Shown here one piece after another: positions 24,775-36,800 of a stretch of 64,000 bases of DNA (position 1 is the stretch's first letter; the number at the start of each line of letters is the position of its first letter). A program made the position numbers and the translations under genes. This DNA comes from Sarcocystis neurona (lineage: Eukaryota; Apicomplexa; Conoidasida; Eucoccidiorida; Sarcocystidae), in the NCBI GenBank assembly GCA_000727475.1, contig KL647300.1:1816276-1880275 (forward strand), read 5' to 3'. The notes beneath the pieces were generated by a model. That model saw only the letters and a list, made by a program, of their open reading frames with translations. It did no database searches and had not been told where the DNA came from.

Positions 24775-25005
24775 GAGGGCGGGGGAGGGGACAGAAAGAT
24801 GCAAGAGCAGACACAGGGAAGGAGGGCCTCTCGGGTTGTTGCCGCTGCTGCTGCAGGGGGAAGAAAGAAGAGCAGGAGCAGACACGAGGAAGGAGGGCCT
24901 CCTGCTGTTGCTGCTGCTGCTGGGGGAAGACAGAAGCAGCAGCAGACACGGGGAGGGGGAATAGACACGGGGAAGGGTCTCGTGCTACCACTGCTGCTGG
25001 TTTTG
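24775..25005 (+). repeat. Three-copy ~75-bp tandem repeat just after the PFP stop
   Basis: Each unit has AGAGCAG..GCAGACAC.GGGA followed by GGAGGGCCTC and a CTG run, then GGGGGAAGA. Copies start near 24795, 24870 and 24930. It lies 40-270 bases past the stop codon and so may be transcribed in the 3' UTR (inference). Confidence 0.7.
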
Positions 25006-26349
25006 CAGCAAAAGCTGGAAAAATTGCACGAGCGGGCTGCTGAAGCTGTGTGCAGAGGAAAGAAGTAGCATACGACTTTTACTAATGTGGCTCCTGCAGC
25101 ACCTTGATCGGCAAGGAAGCAGATGAACCGCATGGTGCTGCCTACGAGGAGGAGAGAGACGGCGTTTTCTGCTACTGCGTTGTGTGGCGGACCTGCAGGT
25201 GCTCCGGAATGCATGCACCCCTACGCAGCGACAAACACAGGAGCATCTATGCATGTGTGCGCATGTATATATACAAGTGAATGTATGTATATTATCAGGA
25301 GGAACACTGCCAGCTGGGTGGCGTTGCACGTCGAGGTATGAGAGGATGTGAAGAAACTGCAGCCCGCCACATGCGTGTGAACGTGGGTACAGAAACACGA
25401 GCAAATTTGTGAACGGCGTGCGTCCGCCGGCACAGCAATTTGAAATCGTTCCGTGTATACCCGTAGATAAAGGAAACTACACTTGTGTATTTTCGTTAAA
25501 GTGTTACCTATTGCATACACGTATATCAACAGGAGGATTCGTACATAAATACTGGTGTATCTTCGTGATAGTGTGTGGGTATATGTATGTAGTGTACGTG
25601 CATATATTGGTGATGGTAGGATTGCAGATAGGGCAGCTGGAACGCGTAGAAGCGCGTGGCGGTGGACGGTCTCATGTACCGCGAAGCCCTTGACGTCGTG
25701 GAGATACGTAGACACTGTGCTGTAGGTGATGGCTGGCAGGGCGACAATACGAACTCGTGGATGAAGATAGAAGCGATTGCGTGCAGGTTTGTTCCACGAG
25801 AAAGAGAGAGGTAAACCTGTGTGTGTGTACAAAGAGAGTGACAGAGAAAAAGAGAGAAGCAGAAGTATGTGTGTATGCACGTGAGCGAGGTAGAGATGTG
25901 TGTGGATGTTTGGAGGGGGAAGAGAAAAGAAAGGTAACACGTGTGTCCGTATATACCGGAGAGTGTCGTGCGTCTGCAGAGAGAGAGAGGAAGAGAGCAA
26001 AAAGAAGGAAAAAACGAGAGACACGTGAGTACAGCTTTTCGTGATAATGTTTTACACAACTGTTTGTATACACAAGGAGTACAGATATGTGAGCAACATG
26101 GTCGAGGTGTGTGTACAGCTGACTGGGGCCCTGCGCACCTGGGAGGAGACTGTTGGGCGAAGAACTTCCCTCTCTGTGCCTGCGGGTGTATACACACGTG
26201 TAACAGGGTTAGCGTCTTTCCATTAAGGAAATGTACTTTCTGTACGTATTATTGTACAGAGAAGTTTCGTTCCACTGGCGTGAGGACCGCTGAAGGATGA
26301 TGCTGCGGAACGACGGTGTGCGTCCCGGTTATTTCTCTCTCGCAAAAAA

Positions 26350-26425
26350 GTAGTGTGTGTGTGTGTGTGTATGTGTGTGTGTGTGTACGTGTGTGTGTGT
26401 ACGTGTGTGTGTGTGTGTGTATGGA
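26350..26425 (+). repeat. (GT)n microsatellite
   Basis: Near-perfect GT dinucleotide run of about 75 bases with occasional TACGT or TATGT interruptions. Confidence 0.9.
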
Positions 26426-29400
26426 TGATATAATACACTTCGACACAGTGAGTGCGTGGTAAAGTTTTCCGGTGTATTCTTCTGCGAGGCAGAAGGCCTG
26501 CAGGAAAAGTGGCGGGCGTCTTCTGAAAAGATGGCGCGTGCGCGTGGAGAATAGCAGCTCTGGCAACACACTCTCGAAAAGTGTACCAATTCGTGCGGGT
26601 GTATCTCTGCTCCGTTTCTGCCGCGGCCTCTTCCACACACAGGGCAGCCGGTGCGCGTCATCTGTGCACACGGAAATGACAAGAAAAAATTGCCATGTAT
26701 TGGCCACATTTGTAGATGGTTACACGTAGGTACCTGCGCGTACATACGTATGTATGTCCACGTCGCCACTTACTACGTCATCGCCCATATACACTTATAT
26801 ACACAGAGACAGAGAGATGCGTAGACGTGCGTGGCTGAAGACACGCTTTAGAAGAACACGCATATGTGAGCAATCTGGAAGACCTTTCCGAAGCAATTCT
26901 GTACAGCGTCTGCATAGATCAATACAATGAAAGAATGAGCGCCCTTCCCTAAGAAAGACACAGCACGCACACAAATATTCACGTCTCGAAGCGGCTCTAC
27001 ACGCCGCTCCTGCTACTGGCGAGGGTGTATCTAGCGCTACCCGTGGGGCGCTGCTAGAGTGACCAACCTCGGCTGCTGGGGCTCGTCGCAGGCCGCTGGT
27101 GCGGCTGCGCCATCCGCTCTGTAGTTGCTGCTGCTATCTGCTGGACTGGTGCTGCTGCTCACAGGGGGAGCCGTTTAGGTGCTGCATGCAACACCTACAC
27201 TCGGCTACTGGTGGAGTGTGGCATGCTGCGGCCAGTCACGTGCTGCTGCTGCTCCTGTTACGAACCAACAGTACGCCGGTGGTCCGGCTGCGGCCGGTCG
27301 GAGTAGGCCTGCTGCGGTTCACATTCCCTGTCTCTTCCGTGTATCTCTAACGCCGATACTGGTGATCCTTCGTTGCTGCATGTGAAGGTCGTCACCTAAT
27401 ACTATGTATTTTGTGCTGCTGCTGCTGAGAGAGTGGCGTTCGCGCGGCTGAGACCACCGTTTGCTGTGGAGTGTCTTTTTCGTTACTCCTGTTTTTTGCG
27501 AAACACAGGTGTGCGTACAGTGCAAATAGCGATAATTGAGCACGCAAGTGAAAAACTTCGGTTTTTCACATGCTGTGGAGAGCCACAGCATGTGACTCGT
27601 GCATACTCTAGATCTACTGGTAAGCTCTCACCGAAGCACCCTCCGCTTCTCCACATACACATATCAAGGAGGTGAATGACGACGGCGGGTTGATCAACAT
27701 TTTCGTCTCTAAGGAGAACGAGAGATACCGACAATTATTAGGCAGCATTCTTTGAGCAGTGTGCGATGCTCCGCCACGGCGTCTTCTTGGTGCGGAGGTT
27801 CGAATGGCACTACTCTTTTACGTACTCCTCTGACCATACATGTGTGTATCGTGTGTATCCCTACCTGTGATTGCGCATTCACACTCTAGCTTCAGAAACT
27901 GCCTCCTGTGTGCAGCCATTTTCTCTGTGATGCCGTGAGCTTTGACAGATTTGTGCAAGCATTACATATCCCAGCATGTGGGTCTCGAGCCATAAGAAGG
28001 TTGAAAGATGAAGTATCAAGCCCATTTCTTGAGCGTATTATTACCCAGTCACTTAAGTGACAAGTTTTCAGCTCGACATATATATATATATAAGGATATA
28101 TTCGTGTACTCTTGTAGATATACATACATATATAATACGCTCGTTGAAGCGCTAGGCCACCTTTACTGCGCATTATTCTCTTCATTGCTGAGGGGGCTCG
28201 AAGCCGGACTCCGTTTTCCAGTTCTCCATGGCCCAGCGGACAGAACGGGTCAACTAGCAAAGATTGACCGCCCGGAACTAGATTTTCCCCGAAAAAATCA
28301 CTTTTAAAGCGCCGCGCACTCCTGGCATCGGATAATCGTGGAATCTCAGCGAGCTCACGAACAGCAAGTCACAGAAGTGTTGCGGCCCACATGCTTGACG
28401 TGGCATAGTAGTGGTAGTAATAGTAGTAGTAGTGGTGCTAGTAGTAGTCGTTGCAACTACGCGTCAGGAATATCAGCAAACAGGAGGCGAACGAAAAACA
28501 TGAGGAGGACGAGATTTATGAGCATTTTGCTCGTGAGCGGAAGAAACTTGTCGGAGAAATCTAACGAGCGAAACACTTGCGTCTTTTCTGTCCCAAAGGT
28601 CATTCTTCAAAAGAACAACTCTCCGTGAGGCGCGCGTACTTTCGACAGTAAAAAATCGCTCGGCTGTTGTCAATCCGAAAACCACACGTATCGAGAATAC
28701 GTGTACCTTTGTGTGTAGGGCAGGTACTTCCCTGCACTGCATTCTACAAATCTATGTGTATACGCCTGTAATAGACAGACAGATACACCTATAAATATAC
28801 ATATGCACATGCAAACGTGCATATTGAGAGACTGAAGGTGTCACACCCATACGTTATCACCTACAAATGTAGGTAGGTGTGCCCCTGAAAAGAAGTAGTA
28901 CACAGTGAGGTCCTACATACACATCTCTATACATACCTGTATACATATATATATATATATATGCAATGGGCCTGCGCCAATTCTAATGTATACTGGTGTC
29001 TTTAATTACTAGATATATACACATTTATTTTTATATAATATACATACGTGTGACTCCTTGGACACGCATAATGTAAGACGCACCGACTGTAACGTATAGG
29101 GCTGTCTGGAATCACTCCACATATATATATATATATACATACATATTAGGTGATCCCGGGCACGTGTGTATAGTGCTGCCTTTAAGTACAACACACATAC
29201 ATATTCATATTTATATATATACGTGTATATGCTCCATTGTACGTGCACATGTTACACGGGAAAATAGAAGTTTCTCTGTGTGTCTCTCTCTGTGAATATA
29301 TATATATATATCAAAAATACACACATAGAAATACAGATGTAGACACAGGTGATCCTACGTCTTCTACGTATATGGGAAACACATGCGTATGAATATAAAT

Positions 29401-30299
29401 ATACATATGTGTCGTCCTGCGGTTTCCATATAGATATATACACGTAAATATGGAAAAGTTACACGTGTGAGTTTGTATATATATATACATCTATGGGAAA
29501 CACAGAGGTACGACCTCGTACGCGTATATACAAATATATATATTTATATGTGGAAGTCGCACAGGGATGACTTTGTCTACATATGAAACGTGTACGCAAG
29601 GGCTGGCCCCAAGTGGAGAGCATCGGACGCACCTTCCTCTTTTACTCGTTCGAATCTCTGTGGTGCGTATATATATGAAACCCCGGCAATGGCACCACAT
29701 CAACACAAGCTCGCACGTTTCTATATACATATATATCTTCACAAACACACGTATCTATAAATGAAGCGCATGTGTGTGTGAGTATGTTTATGTGGTTGTG
29801 TGTGGCGGAGAAGAGAGTAGCGCGAAGAAATATTATCACAGCGCATCTGTCTCTCGTCGCAGCCTCCGCAGGTCTTCTTCCTGATGACATGGACGTATCT
29901 CCTGGGTATCATTCTTCGAGCATGCGGACTCCGCGAGGCAGCCGTACGTGGTTCCTCCGACGTACACACAGCGACACGTACAATCTCAGATATATGGGTG
30001 ATACACAGTCGACGTACTACACGTCCTCCTCTATACATACACCTGTCTCTCTCTATATATGAAGTTGCTGCCAAGCAGAAATATAGAAATATATACATGT
30101 GTCGACACACGCGGCAGAGGGTCACGCCAAGGAGCTCGCCAGCTGCAGCTGAGTTCGCATGGGCGTTTCTCTGTTTCATCAGACGCTTGAGTTCCCCTTT
30201 TCATTCTTGCTGCTCCGCACGTCTCTCTTCTGCCGCCCCCCTTCCTGATCTGCCGCGTCTCCTGCTGCTCTCGCCTGCCTGCTCTTCTGCTCCTGTTGC

Positions 30300-30480
30300 G
30301 GTCCCATCACTTCTTCCTGCTGCTGTCCCATCACTTCTTCCTGCTGCTGTCCCGTCACTTCTTCCCGCTGGTGTTCCCCTGCTGCTGTCTCATCACTTCT
30401 TCCTGCTGCTGTCCCGTCACTTCTTCCCGCTGGTGTTCCCCTGCTGCTGTCTCATCACTTCTTCCTGCTGCTGTTAGTGC
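30300..30480 (+). repeat. 24-bp/78-bp nested tandem repeat
   Basis: A 24-base unit (TCACTTCTTCCTGCTGCTGT plus CCCA or similar) alternates with a CCCGCTGGTGTTCCCCTGCT variant, giving a higher-order period of about 78 bases. It lies just downstream of the stop of the - strand ORF at 30609. Confidence 0.85.
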
Positions 30481-30608
30481 TGCCGCCGGGCCGGGGGTGC
30501 TGCTGCCGTTGCCGCTGCTGCTTACATAGCTACTCTACTGCAGGCGTGTTGTACAGTCGCAGCAGCTGCTGCTGACGACATATGCGTCCCCGCAGCAACA
30601 GAGAACAG

Positions 30609-31253
30609 CTACGGCGGTCTGCGTAGGCCGTACTGCTGCTGCTGTCGCTGCTTCTTCCCCAAGTAATTCATGGCATGTGCCTTGTCTGATAGTAGAAATA
30701 TATCTCCCTGCTGTACGTACACCTCGCGGCCAGCGCGTAGCGACTGAAGCTCGTGCTGCGCTACTGCAAACTCACTACGGTACTCCCCTGCTCCTGCTGC
30801 TGCCTTCTCTTTTCCCGATGTTGGAGCTCCTCCTGCTTCTTTAGCTCTTGCCTCTGCTGCCCCTGTTGTCCCGCCTCCTCTTCCTCCTGTTTCTCCTGTT
30901 TTCCGTCGCTGCGCCCCGGCTGCTGCTACGCAGTGTCTTCCTGGTGCTGCTCGGGAGCCATCGCTTGCGTCTGTTGCTGCTGCTGCGTTTTCTGCTGCCG
31001 CGCATCGTCCTGATTCTGACGACACCCAGGCTCCTGCACCTTCTGAATTTGCTCCTGCTGCTGCTGTCTGTGCGGCTGCTTCTCTTTCTGCTGCTACCGC
31101 TGCCGGTTGTCTTGCTGCTGTCAAGGAACCTGCTGCTGCTACTGTCACGTTTCCTTCTGTGGAAGACAGGGACGTGTGTGCGGCGGGGGTCGCAGGCAGC
31201 TGCTTCCCACCCGCAGCAGCAGCAGTAGCAGCAGAACGAGGTGGCTGCTGCAT
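30609..31253 (-). CDS. Hypothetical protein, Ala-rich with conserved-looking C-terminal tail
   Basis: Single-exon ORF of 214 codons. It starts at ATG (complement of 31251-31253), has an in-frame TAA 36 bases upstream of that ATG and ends at TAG (complement of 30609-30611). Residues 1 to about 150 are Ala/Gly/Thr-rich low complexity from CAG/GCA repeats, with some charged stretches. The last ~65 residues are different: a predicted helix with ELQSLRAGREVYVQQGDIFL, then LLSDKAHAMNYLGKK. That pattern (basic residue, YVQQG, IFLLSD) resembles tails of small prefoldin-like coiled-coil proteins, but this is a weak impression and no family is assigned. It is the only sizeable - strand ORF here that keeps protein-like composition. 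No signal peptide or membrane segment is visible. It could still be chance, because the + strand CTG repeats also leave this frame open. Confidence 0.45.
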   Translation of the reverse strand: MQQPPRSAATAAAAGGKQLPATPAAHTSLSSTEGNVTVAAAGSLTAARQPAAVAAEREAAAQTAAAGANSEGAGAWVSSESGRCAAAENAAAATDASDGSRAAPGRHCVAAAGAQRRKTGETGGRGGGTTGAAEARAKEAGGAPTSGKEKAAAGAGEYRSEFAVAQHELQSLRAGREVYVQQGDIFLLSDKAHAMNYLGKKQRQQQQYGLRRPP

Positions 31254-33878
31254 GATCGATTCAGACACCGCGCCCGCTACAGCGGCTTAAGCGGTGACTT
31301 TTGAGGAAGCAGAAGCAGCGGCAACTGCAGCAGCGCATGCTAGACGGTGACATACCAGGAGGCAGGAGTGGCAGGAAGCAGCGAGGCAGGCGCAGCCCCC
31401 GCCAGTAGCAGCCCCCCGGCAGTAGCAGCAGTCGTAGCAGAGTTAGGAGCAGCAGTAGCGGTGGCTCCTGAGGAGCCGCGACGGCAGCAGCAGACAACAG
31501 GAGAAGGCAACCAGCAGCTGCTGCACCACCAAGTGAGAAATTGGCAGCAGCAACCCACAAGCAGGAACAAGCCGCGCTTCAGGCAATCGCAGCACGTCAG
31601 TAACAGCAGTTGCAGCAGCTCAGGAGGAACTGCAACAACGCCCGACCTCCTACGGCAGCAGCAGGACGTCAGCAACCGCAGCAGGAGGGTGTCAGCAATC
31701 GCAGCTGGAGGGCATCAGCAGGTGCAGCAGGAGGACGTCTGCAATCGCAGCAGCAGGACGTCACCAGCCGCAGCAGTACCTCCGCTGCTGAGCGTGAGCG
31801 TCCTCTTCCCAGCCGATGGATGGGCACGTCGCTGCTCTTCGTACGCTTTTCTGGGTGCCGTTGATTTAGGTAAAGAAGGCGCGGCACCCAGAGGCGGGGA
31901 CAGTTATGCCAGAAGAAAAAAAACATCAGAAGACAGAGAGGAGCTGCGTTGTGGGCTGCAGCCACAGGACGGCACGAAGTGGCCGGCCCCAGTCACTCTC
32001 TCCTCCTACGTACGTCTCTTAATATAGATCTTTTCTGTCTATACGTTCAAGGCGGCAGCAGCAACAGCTGTGAACGGTGGCGCGCACACACTACCGCTCT
32101 CAAGTGTACTTGACGGCGTTTACTTGGACGCACGTGTCAAACATACATATATATACGCGACGCATATACGCCACTACGTGGTGTACTACACGGCGGCTAC
32201 TCGGGCTGACGAGGAAAACATGCACATATGTACGTGACGCGCGTACGTTACTGCTCTTCCGTGCACTAGACTGCGTTTTAATGGACATAGGAGAGAAGAA
32301 CATACATATGTAACGTGGGATGGGTGCTACCATTGCCGCGAAAAAACACGTGAAAGTTCATATTTATGTGTGCATCACGAGATTTGTGTGCTACGTCCGG
32401 CCGCAAACGTGTGGAGGAGGAGGCTGCGGGGAGGGTCGCAGTATTCGTGCAGCAGAATATACGTAGAGAAGCATGCGTATGTTTGCACTGCTCGTGAACA
32501 AGTTGTCCACCAGGAAGTCTAGAGGACAAGACGACTATTTAAAATTCAGAAGCACGCGTAATACGTTGGGGCCGGCCGCCGTGTGTATAGACGACGCATA
32601 CAACCGTGTATCTTGTGTATCACGCCCGGGCCCCCTTTTCGAAGCAGAAAACGTGAAGATACGTCAATTACATTGAAGAGCAAGGCACAGGACGAGATGA
32701 AAGTCCTGCAGAACGGCAGCAGCATGAAGGTCGAAGGGCGCCCCCAAGCGCAGCAGCACAAATAAGAACCGCAGCAGCACAAACAAGAACCGCAGCAGCG
32801 AAACAGCGAAGCAGCGCAGCAGCACAGTAGCAGCACTGCGCGCGCGCGCCGCCCGGGCGGCTGACGAGTGACTGCAGCCCCTAACAGAAGTACTCCCAAC
32901 TAGGCCTGCAGTACTTAACAACATAGCACCGCAGCAGCCGCTCTGTTGCTGCTGCGTCACACAGCTTGACGAAAGAGTGCTGCTGCCGGGGAACGCGCGC
33001 GGTGGAGCCACTTCTGCCGGTGGAAAACTGGCAGGAGCGGAGCCGCAATAGAAGTAGTCACCGCAGCAGGAGAGATCGCGAGGCAAAGGGCGGCACCGCC
33101 CCCAGCACGACTAGAAGCGGTCGCCGCGGCAGCAGGTGCAGCAACAACAGCACTGGAGCCAAGAGTCGTACAGGTGGAGTGGTCGATTGTTGGGGAGCAG
33201 CAGCAGCATCGATTACTTCGGAGAGAGACAATCCGTGCCTTTGCTCTGAACAGCAAGAACAACAGCTAGAGCCACCAGTTACAGCAGCACCATGTGTTTT
33301 GGCCATCAGGGGGTCCCCTGACGGCAGCAGCAGTCGTGTGCGCCATGGCAGAGGAGATGCCGTTCCCGCCGTGTCGATCGAACGCCCTGCCGCCCCCTGC
33401 TGCGGATGCATGCGGGAGGAGCAGCACGGCGTCTGCCCCGTACGCAGCAGTACTTTCTGCTACTTGATTGTAGCGTTGTCAGGTCCTGCAATGAGTCAGC
33501 GCTGCGGTGCAGGCTCTCTTCTTGCATGCGATTCGGCAGGCATCGCACCGTAGTCGCCTGCAGGCCAGGGTGGTGTGGGTGGGAAGGACTGGTGTTGCTG
33601 CTGCTGCTGCGCCCCTCCTGCTTCTGGTGCCGCTGTGTGAAGTTAGCAGCCGCAGCCACCGGGGCTACTGCTGCTGCTCGGTGCGCTGTTGCTGTTACTT
33701 GGTGGCTGCCTCTGCACTGCTGCCGGATCTTCCACCCCGGGGACGACTGGGGATAGAGCTTACATGTTGTTCTTCTCAGTTCCTGTGCCGCGCTGCGCGA
33801 CTTCTTCTTGCTCAAAAGATTTTTCTTCTGAGTCACCGCATAGCAGCAGAGCAGCAGCAACAGCAAGAAATTCCCAGG
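31254..33878. other. CAG-rich region upstream of RPS11
   Basis: Interrupted (CAG)n on the + strand at 31310-31780, 32690-32850 and 33050-33180, and (CTG)n at 33590-33680. 32080-32540 is ordinary sequence. Frames of 100-220 codons here are Gln/Ala/Ser or Leu/Cys runs without ATG support. It presumably contains the RPS11 promoter, but no specific element is recognisable. Confidence 0.5.
31655..31780 (+). repeat. ~33-bp tandem repeat within CAG-rich DNA
   Basis: Four imperfect copies of a unit with GACGTC.GCAA.CGCAGCAG.AGG. The GACGTC spacing shows a minisatellite rather than plain CAG expansion. Confidence 0.65.
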
Positions 33879-33899
33879 ATGGCGACGGCAGACGTGCAG
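33879..33899 (+). CDS. RPS11: RPS11 exon 1
   Basis: Seven codons, MATADVQ, then donor GTAAGA. It matches the start of S11 (M-A-x-A-D-x-Q) and joins exon 2 in phase 0. Confidence 0.93.
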
Positions 33900-36800
33900 G
33901 TAAGAAGGGGGGACTGCCGCGTGAAATAACGGATTTAGATAGCAGCGTAGAAGAACCAAAGAGGCAAAAGTAAAAGCAAAGCAAACTATACCTGCTGCGC
34001 CTCTCCCATGGCTGCCCTTGCTGCGGGTCTTCGTCGTAGCAGCGGGGACCCCGCACGGGAAGTGGGACGGGCGTAACAGCCCAGCAGTAGCGGTGGCTTT
34101 TTTGCGTACAAGCAGCAGTCACAGAGGCACCTTAGGAGCCTTATCGGCAGAATTTGACATTTTTAATCCTCGCTGCATCGCGTGGTAGAAGCTGCCGCCG
34201 GAGGAAGCAGGAGAAGAGGACCGGCTGAGCTGCCGCGCGACGGAGCGGTCTACGGTAGCGGACACAAAGCCTCGTGGATTATCTGCAGTTTCTCCTGGGC
34301 CGGCGGGTCAGAACAGCAGCAGGAGCGGTGTCAGCAACATAGGCTGCAGGGCACCAAAACCTGCTGCTGCTAGTGTCGCGGTGGGGGGGCTGCTGTCGCT
34401 TCTCTTCGCTGCACGCGCCTGCGGCACGAAGGCAAGACAGCAGCAAAAAGATGCGTCGTAGCACCGCCTGCTGCGGGGAAAGCCATGAATAGAGAGAGCG
34501 TCCGACGACTACCGCGAAGCACCGGCAGCAGCTGCAGCGTCGCCAGTAGCACGAAGACCAACGCAAATACGTTTCACAGCAGCCGTGCGGTCCCAGGAAG
34601 GGGGGAGGAGGGGGTGCGCGGTTTGTCCTTTCTATGCAGTGCAACGACATTCACGCGTGATTTATTAATGACACGTACTTCGTCGTCTCTCTTCTTCTAC
34701 TCTAAAGTGGCTTTGTCCGCATATATCTATGGGAGTCTGCTTACCGCTTTGTCTACACAGAGTGCGCAGGTGTCCTGTACACTCGTCTCAATGATAGGGA
34801 AATGTGGTGGACCCCTTTGGTGACACGTTGGATAGAAGCCTGTGCAAGCATGCTGGTTGGGTGTCGAATCTCTTACCGACCTGGTGTATGTATATACATA
34901 TATATATACGCTTGTATGTTCTTCCGCTTCGTACGCATGCGTGGGCGCGCATGCAAGTTCTAAATATTGTAGACGTCACGTTATGCTCCAACATGGGCAG
35001 ACAGGCAGAGCGTCACGTCTGAGACGTCCGCGGCTCTGTTGGTGGGCGTTTATATATGGGGGTCCACTGCAGCAGGGACAGCTACGCGCATTTCTCTCCC
35101 TTGTATGCCTGTGTTGTATCTACCCATGTATATAAGGAGATGTGTGTGCTTGTGTGGATATATGTGTGTGTAAGTCTTTCTGCAGACATACACACACATA
35201 CACGAAATTATTTATATATCTCTTTAGACGCTCCCTTGGCTTGTATGTCGCCTGTACGCATGCATATGAACGTCCATACGTGTAGGTCTCTGCATGTGTG
35301 ACAAGCGCCCACTGAACGCGAAGCAGAAGTCTCCGTGCGCCGGTGGAGAGTGCGTCTGCAGCCGGTTTATGAAAGAGCCGTCTACTACGCCCGTTTCTCT
35401 CGGCATATATGCGGGTGGCTTCTCCTGTCTGTGTCCAGCTGTGTGTGTGTGTATGTATCTGTTTTCTCTCTGTGTCTCGGTCTGTATCGTTCGCCGCGGC
35501 GTCGAGGCCGTCTCCTCGTCTACCCATATATATGTGCATGTCCAGCTCTGTTTGTTGTATTAATATATATGTAAAGACGCGTACGTGGGGCACAGATAGA
35601 CGCGTCGGCGACTCATGACTGGGACTGGGCAACTTCTGCTGTTGGACCGCGGAAGCGAGAGCAGGGTTCGACAGCAGCAGCCGCAGCGCGGTGACGCTGT
35701 TGCTGAGTGTGTGTAGGTGACGCGTTTCTTTATACGAGAAAAAGAAGAGCGGCATGCATGTGTATGTGCGCCAGTGCATGTCTGTGTGTTCTGCAGACGG
35801 AGAGAGCGTTTCAGAAGCAGGAGGGCATTTCGTCTCTCGGCCGCCTGCATCTCACTTCGAAGAAGAAGAAGACGCAACGATACTGGAAGGTGAGTCCCGC
35901 AGCAGTTCCCCGCGCATGGCCACAACGCCGCCGTGTGTTGCTGCGCATGCGTCTCAGTCGCACTACGCGCACGCGTCTGTATATATCCACAGCAGACTGG
36001 CAAACGTGCCTGCCGGTGGATGTATGTACGTATCTGTGGCTATGTCTGTTTTCCATATATATATACAGGGAGAGGGAGAGGGACACCGTGGAAGGTGCGT
36101 AGTAACATTCACAGCGGGCTCGCAAACATACCTGCCGGTGTATATACATACGTATCTGTCTCTATGTCTGTCTTCCGTACACATACATGTATATGTGTAT
36201 ATGCGTAAAACATATGTACGTAGTATGTGTATGGGTGTAAATATATGTATGTCTTTATGTGATGTGTGCCTTGTGTATGCAGGTATGTATATCGTATATT
36301 TATATATCGAAGTCATATTTACATAATTTATATTTGTGTGTGTATGGTAGGGAGGACAGCATTTCTCCGGTTGAAGTAGATATGCAGAACATGTATGCTG
36401 GACGTGAATTCTTTTGCGTGCCTTTGTGATGCTCATACGTATGAGACGCCTGTGTGTGCACACGCCTTCTCACGTGCTGCGTCGAGTCTGCCTCTTCTTC
36501 TCCTTTCTCGGCCCCCGTTTTCCCTCCGTCTGTCTGTGGAGCTGCCGGGGTATATTATATGGCGACTTCCACGCAGACAGACACAGAGCTGGAGCACATG
36601 CTCTGGCTTTGGCACCGCCATTTGCCTCGACGGCTGCTGAAAAGGAAGTGTTGCCGCTGCTGTCGAACGCGCGAGTGCGAGAAGAACAGGGACGTGAAGA
36701 TGCGCCTTCCTGCTGTCGCTGTTTTGTGCTGGGGTGTACGTACACCTCGTGAAAACCGCTGGTCTCGTTGGCGTATATTGACATCCCGACAGTCGTCTTT

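Larger units (their letters stand above)
24733..30608. other. Intergenic region after PFP
   Basis: Contains the repeat at 24775-25005, a (GT)n array at 26350-26425, several TA runs (28080, 28950, 29120) and ~100-base degenerate repeats at 29040-29570. 26500-28700 is ordinary sequence with few simple repeats. An exon-like stretch at 29869-29998 is discussed in the findings. I see no recognisable gene or RNA. Confidence 0.5.

Noticed and set aside
24246..25214. 322-codon - strand frame
   Set aside because: Antisense to the last PFP exon and the downstream repeat; no protein-like segment.
28200..28260. Possible tRNA-like stretch on either strand
   Set aside because: No acceptor stem or T-arm consensus could be paired; no tRNA was found anywhere in the window.
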